Shown here in pieces: positions 43,668 to 51,665 of a stretch of DNA of 64,000 nt. This DNA comes from RGIG4608 sp051867875 (GTDB lineage: Bacteria > Bacillota > Clostridia > Oscillospirales > CAG-272): positions 36,013-100,012 of the forward strand of contig JBJDZG010000030.1 in the NCBI GenBank assembly GCA_051867875.1. The letters are read 5' to 3'. Positions within the stretch are counted from its first letter, which is position 1. Each line of letters begins with the position of its first letter. The notes under the pieces are model-generated. The model was given only the letters and a program-made list of their open reading frames with translations. It was not told the origin of the DNA and ran no database searches. The position numbers and the translations under genes were made by a program.

Positions 43668-44059
43668 AGTTTACCCTCCGTAGTGAGTTCTACCTTGCCG
43701 ACCTCACAGAGACCAAGGCTGATTTCGATACAGTAATCAACTTTTTTCATTTGTGCTCTGTCGAGCTTACCTATAAACTTTTTGACACGGCTTTTATCTA
43801 TGGTAGTGATTTGTTCAAGCAGAACCATCGAGGATTCGCTGAGACAATCCATTTTATCGAGGTGATAGTGAGTAGGCTGTTTGGATTTCTTCCAAGTGCG
43901 GGATGTAATGGGAGCGACGATAAGTGTGGGGGCGTGTTTGTTACCAATGTCATTTTGGATAACAACCACCGGACGGCAACCGCCTTGTACGGAGCCGGTT
44001 GGTTTGCCGAGGTCAGCAAGAAGTATGTCGCCACGGCGATAATTCAAGGTATTATTCAT
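43664..44059 (-). CDS. MazF/PemK-family endoribonuclease toxin-like protein
   Basis: 131 residues from ATG 44059; TTG 44065 is an alternative. PemK fold motifs: YRRGDILLADLG, GGCRPVVVIQND, LIVAPITSR, SMVLLEQITTIDKSR and FIGKLDRAQM. MazF proteins cut mRNA at short motifs. No MazE-like antitoxin gene precedes it, which is unusual for a free-standing toxin; in integrative elements such orphans are commonly seen next to the integrase. It may act in element maintenance. Confidence 0.85.
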   Translation of the reverse strand: MNNTLNYRRGDILLADLGKPTGSVQGGCRPVVVIQNDIGNKHAPTLIVAPITSRTWKKSKQPTHYHLDKMDCLSESSMVLLEQITTIDKSRVKKFIGKLDRAQMKKVDYCIEISLGLCEVGKVELTTEGKL

Positions 44060-44106
44060 AAACAAAGTTCCTTTCTATGTTCCGTGAAAACGCTTTTTAT
44101 GTAACA

Positions 44107-44517
44107 GGGCGAACCGCTGAGTGCAGTTCGCCCTTCATATTTGATTTGGAAAACGGATATAGCCGTCCTCCATAGTGTTGTTGGGATAAGTGCTTAATAC
44201 TTCATCCAGACTGCCTTACGCTCTTGGCACTCGCTTCTACGCCCGTGATTAACTTACACGACCTCTCACCGGATTGCCTGCGACGGTTGTTAGCACGCTC
44301 GGACTATCCCTGGTGGGGAGTAGCACCTCTCCGTCCTCATCGCCAATCGGGAGCTACCCGACTTTTCCAGAGCTGATATTTCTCGCTCGCACCTTACGGT
44401 GGTCTTGGCGTATCCTCTGGCTCGGCTCTTACAAGAGAGTTCGTTATCTGATAAAGCTATTCAATTTTCAAGGAGCCTTCATATCGGCAGGGATTAAACT
44501 GTTACCGTCCGATATGG
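44107..44517 (-). ncRNA. Candidate structured RNA of unknown class
   Basis: ~410 nt without a credible gene, between minus-strand genes, more GC-rich than its neighbours. Dyads: CATATCGG / CCGATATG (44481-44488, 44510-44517), CCAGAG / CTCTGG (44367-44372, 44415-44420) enclosing CACC / GGTG, TCGGG / CCCGA (44347-44361), and GGGCGAAC / GTTCGCCC (44107-44133) near the end. I cannot match it to a known RNA family, and strand is inferred from context. Confidence 0.5.
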
Positions 44518-44585
44518 AGAAAGGAACTTTTGATTATTGACCCTTTCACCTATCATCTTTTTGGGGGCGTTTTTACACCCTGTTT

Positions 44586-45068
44586 TTATGAGTTCGGTGA
44601 AAAATTTTTTATTTTTTTCTCTGCGGCTTTGATTGACTTGGAAATCTGTTGTTGTGCAACACCCTCAAGCTCTGCAATTTCGCACTCTGTCTTTCCATCA
44701 ATGTGGTACATCCAAAGTCTGCGGAACTGAGTTTCGGTCAGCTTGTCCTTTAGCAGAACAACCATTTCAGAAGCCCGTTTCCGCTGTTCAGCTCTGTCGT
44801 GGCGGCGTTCCATAACCACATCAATGGCAGGAACGGCGAGTGCTCCTTCGGAAATATCATCAATGGAAACCAGGTGCTTGCCCTCGACAACATCACGGTT
44901 ATCTTCCTTGTGGAAGTTCTCATCAGACCACGCCTTGAAAACGAGAAACTCTTCTTCGCTTGGAAAGTCGTCACGAGTGATGCGAACGGGTCTGCCTGTT
45001 GCGGACGGATACACGATTGCATCTGGGTCTTTCTTGTTGAGAGCGTAAATACTATTTTTATTAAACAT
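44586..45068 (-). CDS. Sigma-70 region-4-like HTH protein of integrative elements
   Basis: 160 residues, GGAGG upstream. The N-terminal ~75 residues are acidic (ITRDDFPSEEEFLVFKAWSDE). The C-terminal part is a sigma region-4/HTH (LKDKLTETQFRRLWMYHIDGKTECEIAELEGVAQQQISKSIKAAEKK). Proteins of this kind are standard in Tn1549-like and related clostridial elements and probably regulate transfer or excision genes. The leader before it carries three stacked hairpins. Confidence 0.85.
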   Translation of the reverse strand: MFNKNSIYALNKKDPDAIVYPSATGRPVRITRDDFPSEEEFLVFKAWSDENFHKEDNRDVVEGKHLVSIDDISEGALAVPAIDVVMERRHDRAEQRKRASEMVVLLKDKLTETQFRRLWMYHIDGKTECEIAELEGVAQQQISKSIKAAEKKIKNFSPNS

Positions 45069-45157
45069 TTTGTAGTCCTCCGTTTTTTGAAATCTGATTG
45101 TTGGTGAAGTCAGATTCCAAACGGAGGGCTACGACAGCGAGGGAGCTGCTGGGACAT

Positions 45158-45194
45158 AAAAAAGCCTCCAAATCCAAAAAACTTGGATTTGGAG
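45158..45194 (-). terminator. Hairpin 1 / terminator in the stacked leader
   Basis: CTCCAAATCCAA / TTGGATTTGGAG stem, followed on the minus strand by CTTTTTT. Confidence 0.8.
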
Positions 45195-45210
45195 ACTGCG
45201 TGTGGAAGCA

Positions 45211-45243
45211 CCCGCCAAAACCTCGTTTTTTTTATTTGGCGGG
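45211..45243 (-). other. Hairpin 2 in the stacked leader
   Basis: CCCGCCAAA / TTTGGCGGG with an A-rich loop; no U-run. Confidence 0.7.
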
Positions 45244-45278
45244 CAGTATTCAGTTGTTTAAGGGCTGTGGTTGAACAT

Positions 45279-45343
45279 AAAAAAATAACCCTTGCTTGGT
45301 GCTTCTCTCATGTTCGATGAGAAAATTTTACCAAACAAGGGTT
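45279..45343 (-). terminator. Hairpin 3 / terminator in the stacked leader
   Basis: AACCCTTGTTTGGT / ACCAAGCAAGGGTT with an inner CTCATC...GATGAG-like helix, followed by ATTTTTTTATG on the minus strand. Confidence 0.8.
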
Positions 45344-45353
45344 GTATGGAGCG

Positions 45354-45442
45354 TCAAATACGCATCAAATACAGATGAAATGGGCGTATTTCTGCAATTC
45401 GTGTCAAACCTACATCAAATGCAAATCAAATCTGCATTAAAC
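45354..45442. repeat. 11-bp-phased TCAAAT repeat array
   Basis: TCAAAT-type hexamers start at 45354, 45365, 45376 and, after a gap, at 45404, 45415, 45426, 45437: two blocks with exact 11-bp spacing. They overlap the end of the BTAD regulator gene. SARP/BTAD-type activators bind direct repeats spaced by one helical turn, so this is a candidate binding site; an iteron origin is the alternative. Confidence 0.7.
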
Positions 45443-46879
45443 GGCGATTTGAAGCCGGTTTTCCAGCTCTCGATATTCTTCTTCAAGCAACCGAGCCTTT
45501 GCGGACTCCAGATGCTTTTTTGCCATCTCTATAGCACCGTTCTTTCGCAGCGCAATAATGAGCCAATAGATGATAGCCGGACTATTGGCTTCTATTTTAA
45601 TTGCTTTCATGGAACAGTCATGCAAAGCCCGATAGTCAGTAACCTCATGATACAGCTCCATAAGAGCTTCAACAGCTTTCAAATACATTGTGTGATAGTA
45701 GGCTGAATGATGGATATGCCAGTGCTCACCTTCAGCACTCGGAAACAACTTTCCGTCATATAAGTCAACAGCCTCTTTTAAGATTTTGATCTGTTCATGT
45801 AACTGCATCATAGGTTTTACGCTTTTGCACAAACTTTCAAATTGCTCAAAATCGGTATGGATTTTCAGCTCCGGGTTAATGCGATAGCCGTTTGGTTGCG
45901 TGATTACCAAATCCTTCTTGGAAAGAAGGTCTAACATATTCCGAAGTCTATACAGATGCGAGCGCAGATTGCCGACGGGGTTCTCAAATTCTTTGTCGCC
46001 CCATATTAAGTCGGATAATTCTTTTGCGGGCATACCACGGTGGCGGTTGAGCATAAGCAAAACGAAAATCTTACTGCATACTGCCGATTTCATTTCGGTT
46101 TCAACGAGCTTTCCCTGCTCGGTCATAACCTCGATACCGCCAAACAAATTGACAATCACATCTGCATCCTGGCGAATGTTCGCAGACGCAGCATTGATTT
46201 TCATACGGTCTAAATGTTTCTGTTGATTGATTTCTTGGATAAGGATATTGGCAATAATGCGAAGATAGTCCGGTCTGTCACCGAACTTTTTAGGATTGCG
46301 CAGGAAAATAACGCCGTGCTCCCGGCGACTGTATGGAACAGACAGAAAAGACTTTACATCCTGGCTGCTGAAAAGAGCATATTCTTCCGGTCTGGATTCT
46401 TTGATTGTTTCAATATCCGCTTGATAATAACTGGTATTTGAAATAATCATCTTGCGGAACATTTCAAAATCACCCATGACACGCCCATCTTTGAGCTGTG
46501 TCTTGGTCATGCCACCTGTGAGATTGTTATACCACCAAAACGGCATCCATAAGTCAAGCAGCATATCTGCATCAAACATACCGCACCAATCGGCTTCATA
46601 GAAGTCGCAAGCGTATTGCAGAGCTTTCTGTGCAATGTCGAATGGTTCGTTTTTGCCATATACATCGTTAGCAAGGTCGGTAAGGCTTTTCTGGAAAGCC
46701 TTTGCATAAACTGCGTCTTCATCCTCCGTAATTTTATTGTGTTTGAGTGAACGGACAGCATCATCAACTATCTGTTCAATATGTGAAGAAGCTGCATCAG
46801 CTTGGTTCGCCTCTGCACTGTGTTCGGCAGATTGGGACTTATTCTTTTGACCGAATAAGCCGCTAAAAAAGTTCGCCAT
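45437..46879 (-). CDS. GAF + winged-helix + BTAD regulator (SARP-like)
   Basis: 480 residues from ATG 46879 (AGGAGG); the frame extends to 46921 without need. Layout: variable low-complexity start, GAF-like sensor (~60-225), OmpR/PhoB-type winged helix (~250-335: SDLIWGDKEFENPVGNLRSHLYRLRNML) and a bacterial transcriptional activation (BTAD) helical repeat (~345-475). It probably activates promoters by binding repeats on one face of DNA; an 11-bp-phased array lies exactly at its 3' end. Likely a master switch of the element. Confidence 0.82.
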   Translation of the reverse strand: MANFFSGLFGQKNKSQSAEHSAEANQADAASSHIEQIVDDAVRSLKHNKITEDEDAVYAKAFQKSLTDLANDVYGKNEPFDIAQKALQYACDFYEADWCGMFDADMLLDLWMPFWWYNNLTGGMTKTQLKDGRVMGDFEMFRKMIISNTSYYQADIETIKESRPEEYALFSSQDVKSFLSVPYSRREHGVIFLRNPKKFGDRPDYLRIIANILIQEINQQKHLDRMKINAASANIRQDADVIVNLFGGIEVMTEQGKLVETEMKSAVCSKIFVLLMLNRHRGMPAKELSDLIWGDKEFENPVGNLRSHLYRLRNMLDLLSKKDLVITQPNGYRINPELKIHTDFEQFESLCKSVKPMMQLHEQIKILKEAVDLYDGKLFPSAEGEHWHIHHSAYYHTMYLKAVEALMELYHEVTDYRALHDCSMKAIKIEANSPAIIYWLIIALRKNGAIEMAKKHLESAKARLLEEEYRELENRLQIAV

Positions 46880-46909
46880 GTTGGTGTACCTCCTAAAATG
46901 CTGGGTATA

Positions 46910-46954
46910 GAAAAACCGCAAGGAATCGGATGCATTTGCCGATTACCTTGCGGT
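46910..46954 (-). terminator. Terminator of the XRE gene at 46994
   Basis: ACCGCAAGG / CCTTGCGGT with an inner ATCGG / CCGAT helix and TTTTT on the minus strand. Confidence 0.8.
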
Positions 46955-46993
46955 CAGTTCATGTTGTTTTCATGCCGGCAAATAAGTTGAATT

Positions 46994-47317
46994 TCAGCCT
47001 TTTGTCAGCCGCCTAATGTTACTAATGCAGAGCATTAAATCGTCGTCATCGAGTTTTTTTATTTCCTCAATAGCGGTCTGTAGCAGAGCAGGATTTTCAG
47101 TTGAATCGTTGAAGAACTGACTTGGTGTAATACCGAAGTAGTCGCAGATTTCAAGAAACTCAGCCATGGGAGGCAAAGATTTACCAGAAGAAATGTTATA
47201 TATGTAACTTCGGCTATGCCCAAGGTCATAACTCATTTTGTACTCGGATACACCCTTCTGTATCCGCAACTGCGTAATCCTATCTCGAATAAACTTAGTG
47301 TCCACTTGCCTCACCAC
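46994..47317 (-). CDS. XRE-family HTH regulator
   Basis: 107 residues. HTH at ~12-66 (RITQLRIQKGVSEYKMSYDLGHSRSYIYNISSGKSLPPM), then a helical tail (LLQTAIEEIKKLDDDDLMLCISNIRRL). Typical element immunity/control repressor. Divergent from the small Cro-like gene at 47698 across a 380-nt region. No SD better than the weak GTGAGG. Confidence 0.85.
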   Translation of the reverse strand: MVRQVDTKFIRDRITQLRIQKGVSEYKMSYDLGHSRSYIYNISSGKSLPPMAEFLEICDYFGITPSQFFNDSTENPALLQTAIEEIKKLDDDDLMLCISNIRRLTKG

Positions 47318-47697
47318 CTATCCCACTATATATTGTAGGCGAAAAGGCGGCTGCACCATTCCAACGGCTTACGCTTAATTCGACAGAATACTACAGGATT
47401 TTACGCTATTTGCAAATATTATTTGATTTTTGCGTAAAATAGATGTTGCAGAGGGTCAAAAACATATATAAAAGCGTTTTTTTGTTGCATACTGCGAGAC
47501 GAATATGAATAAGTCCATTCACCGCAAATCGCCTCACATAATATTATATCACGATTTTAGTTCAGGAGTCCGAAAATAACGATAAATGCACACGATTATT
47601 TTCACTATCTTTTTCAATATTTATTGTTGTAATTAGGATTTAGTGGTATAATAGAAAAGAAATCTATATTAAATCGGATGTATGAGAGGTGTATGGA
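47318..47697. other. Divergent control region between two HTH genes
   Basis: 380 nt, AT-rich, no gene. Contains the rightward promoter TTGTTG (47624-47629), 17 nt, TATAAT (47647-47652). No clear operator dyad was found. Confidence 0.6.
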
Positions 47698-47925
47698 ATG
47701 AAAGTCAGCTATAAGAAACTATGGGTTATGCTTGCCGAACGAGAAATGAGCAAGGTGGAGCTTCGCAAACTCGCCGGCATTGCTCCTGCCACATTTACAA
47801 AACTCAGTAAGAACCAAGAGGTCGCCTTATCCATACTGATGAAGATTGCTGACATACTGGATTGTGATGCAGGAGATATAATGAGCTTTATCAAAGAAGA
47901 TGTTGCTTCAAATAGCGATAAATGA
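47698..47925 (+). CDS. Small Cro/C1-type regulator, head of cargo module 1
   Basis: 75 residues from ATG 47698 (AGAGG eight bases upstream; GTG 47689 also in frame). It is almost entirely one HTH domain: YKKLWVMLAEREMSKVELRKLAG, then FTKLSKNQEVALSILMKIADILDCDAGDIM. It is a clear paralogue of the protein at 52544. Such proteins often guard defence modules by repression. Followed by a long-stem terminator shared with the convergent XRE gene. Confidence 0.88.
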   Translation: MKVSYKKLWVMLAEREMSKVELRKLAGIAPATFTKLSKNQEVALSILMKIADILDCDAGDIMSFIKEDVASNSDK

Positions 47926-47940
47926 TATGAAGCAACGAAA

Positions 47941-47987
47941 AAGACCGTAACGGCAAATGGCGTTTGCTGCCATTCCATTACGGTCTT
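47941..47987. terminator. Bidirectional terminator
   Basis: AAGACCGTAA / TTACGGTCTT with an inner GGC / GCC helix, between convergent genes. Confidence 0.85.
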
Positions 47988-47999
47988 GTGCTACCTTGA

Positions 48000-48335
48000 T
48001 TATTTGTTTTTGTACTTATCCATTTCGACGAGCAAGCGATAAAGATGCTCCTGCTCGGCTTTGGTCTTGGCTGATAAGAACTCGTAACATTTGAGAGGAA
48101 TACTGTCGGACATTTCTCTGTCTCCGAGTTTTTCAAAGAGTTGGGCGAGAGGAATGTTCAATGCGGAAGCAATTTTTTCAATGCTTTCAAGGGTTGCATT
48201 TTTCTCCCCACGCTCAACTTGCCCAATGTAAGTGGGATGACAACCGGAAAGTTCCGCCAGTTTTTCTTGGCTCAATTTCTGATGAGTTCTATAATTACGG
48301 ATACGTTGTCCGATAAGTTTCGATATTTCGCTCAT
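48000..48335 (-). CDS. XRE-family repressor of the SLOG cassette
   Basis: 111 residues, AGGAGGATG upstream. HTH at ~7-63 (GQRIRNYRTHQKLSQEKLAELSG, then PTYIGQVERGEKNATLESIEKIASALNIPL), helical C-terminus. It is divergent from the SLOG gene. A CTATAAGTATTAT direct repeat occurs twice, 60 bp apart, in the shared intergenic region, one over each promoter, so it probably represses itself and the cassette. Confidence 0.88.
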   Translation of the reverse strand: MSEISKLIGQRIRNYRTHQKLSQEKLAELSGCHPTYIGQVERGEKNATLESIEKIASALNIPLAQLFEKLGDREMSDSIPLKCYEFLSAKTKAEQEHLYRLLVEMDKYKNK

Positions 48336-48357
48336 AATACATCCTCCTATATATAGT

Positions 48358-48430
48358 CTATAAGTATTATTCCCGAATTACCACAGACTATTGATACTTT
48401 TGCTTGACTATGATATACTATAAGTATTAT
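48358..48430. promoter_or_regulatory. Twin operator and promoter of the SLOG cassette
   Basis: CTATAAGTATTAT at 48358-48370 and 48418-48430. Rightward promoter TTGATA (48391-48396), 17 nt, TATACT (48414-48419), whose -10 overlaps the second operator. Confidence 0.7.
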
Positions 48431-48478
48431 AATAAAAGATTTTGTATTTTTAGTGTGTGAAGTAGTGGAGGAAGAATA

Positions 48479-48955
48479 ATGAAAAATCGTACAGTATGTT
48501 TCACAGGTCACAGAAAAATACCGCCAGAGCAAGTAGATACTCTTGCTCTGCGGCTTAAAGCAACACTTATTCAGCTTATAAACGACGGATACCTGTATTT
48601 TGGAGCCGGTGGTGCTTTGGGTTATGATACCCTTGCAGCTCAGACAGTATTAGAACTAAAAAAACAATACCCCGATGTCAAACTAATTCTCGTCCTCCCT
48701 TGCCTTTCGCAGACAAGAGGGTGGTCAACTCGTGACATTGAGATTTATGAGGATATAAAGAATAAAGCTGACAAGGTGGTTTACACATCGCAGGAGTACA
48801 CGAGGGGCTGTATGCACAAGAGGAATCGGCACTTGGTTGATAACAGCAGCGTGTGTGTGTGCTATCTAACAGAGAGCACAGGCGGAACGGCATATACCGT
48901 TGATTATGCCCATAAGAACAATTTAACAGTAATCAATTTAGGAGAGACACTATGA
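48479..48955 (+). CDS. SLOG-family (DUF1273-like) nucleotide-binding protein
   Basis: 158 residues, GGAGGAAG upstream. Rossmann-like SLOG features: CFTGHRKIP at the start, YFGAGGALGYDTLAAQTV (Gly-rich loop), LILVLPC, and NSSVCVCYLTESTGGTAYTVDYA near the end. SLOG proteins bind nucleotide-derived ligands (e.g. ADP-ribose derivatives) and occur in defence and signalling. The stop overlaps the next start by four bases, so the cassette is coupled. Confidence 0.85.
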   Translation: MKNRTVCFTGHRKIPPEQVDTLALRLKATLIQLINDGYLYFGAGGALGYDTLAAQTVLELKKQYPDVKLILVLPCLSQTRGWSTRDIEIYEDIKNKADKVVYTSQEYTRGCMHKRNRHLVDNSSVCVCYLTESTGGTAYTVDYAHKNNLTVINLGETL

Positions 48956-49407
48956 ATATCAAAGAAGCGACTTATGAAGAAGTACTCTATGAAAAAAAGT
49001 TCCCGAAGTGGGAAATGCCGAGTGACGAAGAACTTGCAGAAGATAAGGTCGATACTGATGAACCCAAGGAACGCATAACCTTTGAGCAGATAATGGAGAG
49101 TATTTACAAAGACGTGACCTATGTTCCTATTCCAGAGCGTGCAGGAGAAGCAAAGGCTTTTATTCACAAGGCAATCGAAGTATCAGAACTTTATGCAATG
49201 GATATAAAGATTGAAAGACGAACCACACATATTTCTGTTACATACCATTTTGACTTTGGCGGTGGAATGAAAGCATTAACCGACATTATTGGGATGGCAG
49301 ACGACCTTGCTTTCTTTGGGAGAAAAGATAAGGAATACGACCTTGTAATGTCGCTTGATTTTTACACCCACACAGTATATCGGAACGGACGCCAGGAGAA
49401 TCCGTAA
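48952..49407 (+). CDS. Small acidic protein of the SLOG cassette, unknown
   Basis: 151 residues, coupled to the SLOG gene (ATGA). Charged N-terminal half (KKFPKWEMPSDEELAEDK), then a compact alpha/beta part with IKIERRTTHISVTYHFDFGGGMKALTDIIGMADDL. Resembles small uncharacterised proteins on clostridial elements; no catalytic motif noticed. Its place suggests a partner or sensor of the SLOG protein. Confidence 0.65.
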   Translation: MNIKEATYEEVLYEKKFPKWEMPSDEELAEDKVDTDEPKERITFEQIMESIYKDVTYVPIPERAGEAKAFIHKAIEVSELYAMDIKIERRTTHISVTYHFDFGGGMKALTDIIGMADDLAFFGRKDKEYDLVMSLDFYTHTVYRNGRQENP

Positions 49408-49492
49408 AAATAATTTTTCTCTCGCCACCATACTGCTGTCGTGAGGCTTTGCTATAATTTAGCTGTACGACAAAACTGGAGGCAAAGAAGAT

Positions 49493-50665
49493 ATGAAAAT
49501 CAGAGTTCATAGAGGTACACATCAAATAGGTGGTGTGGCTACTGAAATCAAAACAGAAAAAACACGTATTATTGTTGATATGGGTGAGGAACTTGGGTTA
49601 GATTCTACCTTTGTTCCTCATCCGCTTAATATCGCCGGTGTTACTGACAACAACGGGACGTGCGATGCAATACTGATTACGCACTACCACGGCGACCATA
49701 TCGGGCAGCTTTTGAACGCTCATAAGGATATTCCGGTTTATATGGGAGAGTTTGCAAAAGCTGTTCTCCTTGCTACTCTCCGAGACGATCAAACAAGTTT
49801 GAAGTCTCGGATTGCGACGGCAAAAACCTTTTGCCCAGGAATACGGTTTAATATAGGCGACATATCTATAACGCCGTACTCGATAGACCATTCAGCCTGC
49901 GACAGTTATATGTTTCTCGTTGAAGCTGATGGAAAACGCATTTTGCATACTGGAGATTTTCGCCTGCACGGGTTCAGAGGAAAGGCACTACCAAAAATTC
50001 TTGACCGAATCGGAAAAGTTGACACGCTAATTACCGAAGGAACAACGCTTTCCAGAAACAATAATCAGCCAGTTACAGAGTATGAGCTTAAACAAAAGAC
50101 AAGGGGTTATCTTGAACAATACAAGTACGTCTTTGTGCTTTGTGCGTCCACCAATCTTGAACGAATTTGTGCGTTGTCTAAAGCGGTTCCCCGTGGGAAA
50201 TATTTTGTTTGCGACAGCTATCAAGGAGAGCTGCTTGATATTCTTCAAGAGCAATGGGGAGACTATTCGCCCCTGTACCGAGACATTAAGAAAGTAATAT
50301 ACGGAGAAAATATATTCTCTAAACTGCAGGAGAAAGGCTTCCTTATGACGGTAAGGGATAACAGGTATTTTAGAGATATAATCCGTAAGTTTGACCCCTC
50401 ACAGAGTATCATTCTTTACTCTATGTGGGACGGCTATCGAACAAGAGAAAATAGTACGATTCAGTCATTCTTGGAGCTTGCCGGTGCTTGGGAATCACTA
50501 CACACAAGCGGACACGCATCTACAAGCGATATTAAGACGGTAATAGATAAAGTAAGCCCGTCAATGGTTATTCCTATTCACACCGATAATCCCAACGTGC
50601 TTCAAACGATTTGCCCCTCAGAGAGAATCGTTAGTGTGGATGACGGAAAGGAGATTTTGGTATGA
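49493..50665 (+). CDS. Metallo-beta-lactamase/beta-CASP nuclease-like protein (RNase J-like)
   Basis: 390 residues. Metal-binding HYHGDH at 64-69, later IDHSACDSYMF and LHTGDFRLHG (the His and Asp ligands), and a C-terminal SGHASTSDI plus PIHTDNP region, as in RNase J/beta-CASP enzymes. It lacks the long C-terminal domain of RNase J. It likely cleaves RNA or DNA with two Zn ions. The stop overlaps the next gene (ATGA). Part of the XRE-SLOG-MBL-exonuclease cassette, which reads as a nucleic-acid-degrading defence unit. Confidence 0.82.
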   Translation: MKIRVHRGTHQIGGVATEIKTEKTRIIVDMGEELGLDSTFVPHPLNIAGVTDNNGTCDAILITHYHGDHIGQLLNAHKDIPVYMGEFAKAVLLATLRDDQTSLKSRIATAKTFCPGIRFNIGDISITPYSIDHSACDSYMFLVEADGKRILHTGDFRLHGFRGKALPKILDRIGKVDTLITEGTTLSRNNNQPVTEYELKQKTRGYLEQYKYVFVLCASTNLERICALSKAVPRGKYFVCDSYQGELLDILQEQWGDYSPLYRDIKKVIYGENIFSKLQEKGFLMTVRDNRYFRDIIRKFDPSQSIILYSMWDGYRTRENSTIQSFLELAGAWESLHTSGHASTSDIKTVIDKVSPSMVIPIHTDNPNVLQTICPSERIVSVDDGKEILV

Positions 50666-51663
50666 TTGGATTTGATGTTTTATGTCTTGGTCTAACACGC
50701 CTGCAGTTTCACACTCTGCGTTGTCATTTTCCCTGTGGGTTTAGCTTCTACGATGTGTCATCCGATAGCCTGTCAAGCGATGAGGATATAGAGTTGTTTG
50801 TCAGTAAAGCGTGGTGTGCATTTATCAATCCGAAAAAACTTCATCCAGGACAGCTTTCTGATATTATCAAGGCTCACAAGTATGCAACCGAACACACACA
50901 CGCTGCAATACTCCTTTTTACAGAGGTTTTCACGAAAGAACAGAAAGAGACGGTTGATACAAAAAGCCTTTTCCGTGTTGACCTTCGTGCCGGTCTTGAT
51001 AAGCCATTGCGAGACACCATTGGTATTGTTCGCAAAGCTATTATGCCGTGTTGGGATGGAATGGCACGGATGCGAAGTAATATGTTAAACGACGGATGGT
51101 ATCTTATTGATATTGAGACCACGGGTATTGACCCGATGGTAGATGAAGTGATTTCCCTCACTGTTTCTTTTATGGCAGACTATGAAATACTGAGTTCGGA
51201 AACACTCTATATAAAGCCGAGCTGTCCTATTTCAGAACGGATTGAAGAATTGACCGGTATCACAAATGAGCAGCTTGAGTGTGGAATTACAAAAGAGGAA
51301 GCGGTTAAATACTTGATGGAGCTTCCGTCTCCCTCTCCGTTTATTTTTGAAAGGTTCAGTTACTTTGTCCCTTTTTTGCAGGCTCTTTTCTGCAAGTGCG
51401 GCGAAAAGTTCAATGCTCCTTACATAACGGTGGACGGACTTGCTGCTATAACTCGTGGATACACCTTGGCGAGAAGAATTGAGAAAATGGTGGCTTCAAT
51501 CGAAAGTAGAAAGTACGAAAGAACACCTGTGGATAATCAGTACATTGCAAAACTGTACGACGTAACGCTGGCTGTATTTGAGGATTTGCAAGAGCGATAC
51601 AATGTAAGGGCGGCAGGAGATTTTCATTCGCTGTATTACGGAAAGATTGAGTGTGGTGAATAA
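50662..51663 (+). CDS. Protein with C-terminal DnaQ-like 3'-5' exonuclease domain
   Basis: 333 residues. N-terminal ~140 residues of unknown fold (SDEDIELFVSKAWCAFINPKKLHPGQL), then a DEDD exonuclease domain starting YLIDIETTGIDPMVDEVISLTV (DxE, Asp150/Glu152), with the ISERIEELTGITNEQLE segment. The final Asp region is less clear (TPVDNQYIAKLYDVT). It should remove nucleotides from 3' ends. Coupled to the MBL gene, so the cassette holds two different nuclease folds. Confidence 0.75.
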   Translation: MIGFDVLCLGLTRLQFHTLRCHFPCGFSFYDVSSDSLSSDEDIELFVSKAWCAFINPKKLHPGQLSDIIKAHKYATEHTHAAILLFTEVFTKEQKETVDTKSLFRVDLRAGLDKPLRDTIGIVRKAIMPCWDGMARMRSNMLNDGWYLIDIETTGIDPMVDEVISLTVSFMADYEILSSETLYIKPSCPISERIEELTGITNEQLECGITKEEAVKYLMELPSPSPFIFERFSYFVPFLQALFCKCGEKFNAPYITVDGLAAITRGYTLARRIEKMVASIESRKYERTPVDNQYIAKLYDVTLAVFEDLQERYNVRAAGDFHSLYYGKIECGE

Positions 51664-51665
51664 CT

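Noticed and set aside
44107..44517. Group I or group II intron
   Set aside because: A GGGATAGTCC stretch faintly recalls a group I P7 strand, but I could not find the partner strands or a domain V hairpin, and no interrupted gene flanks it.
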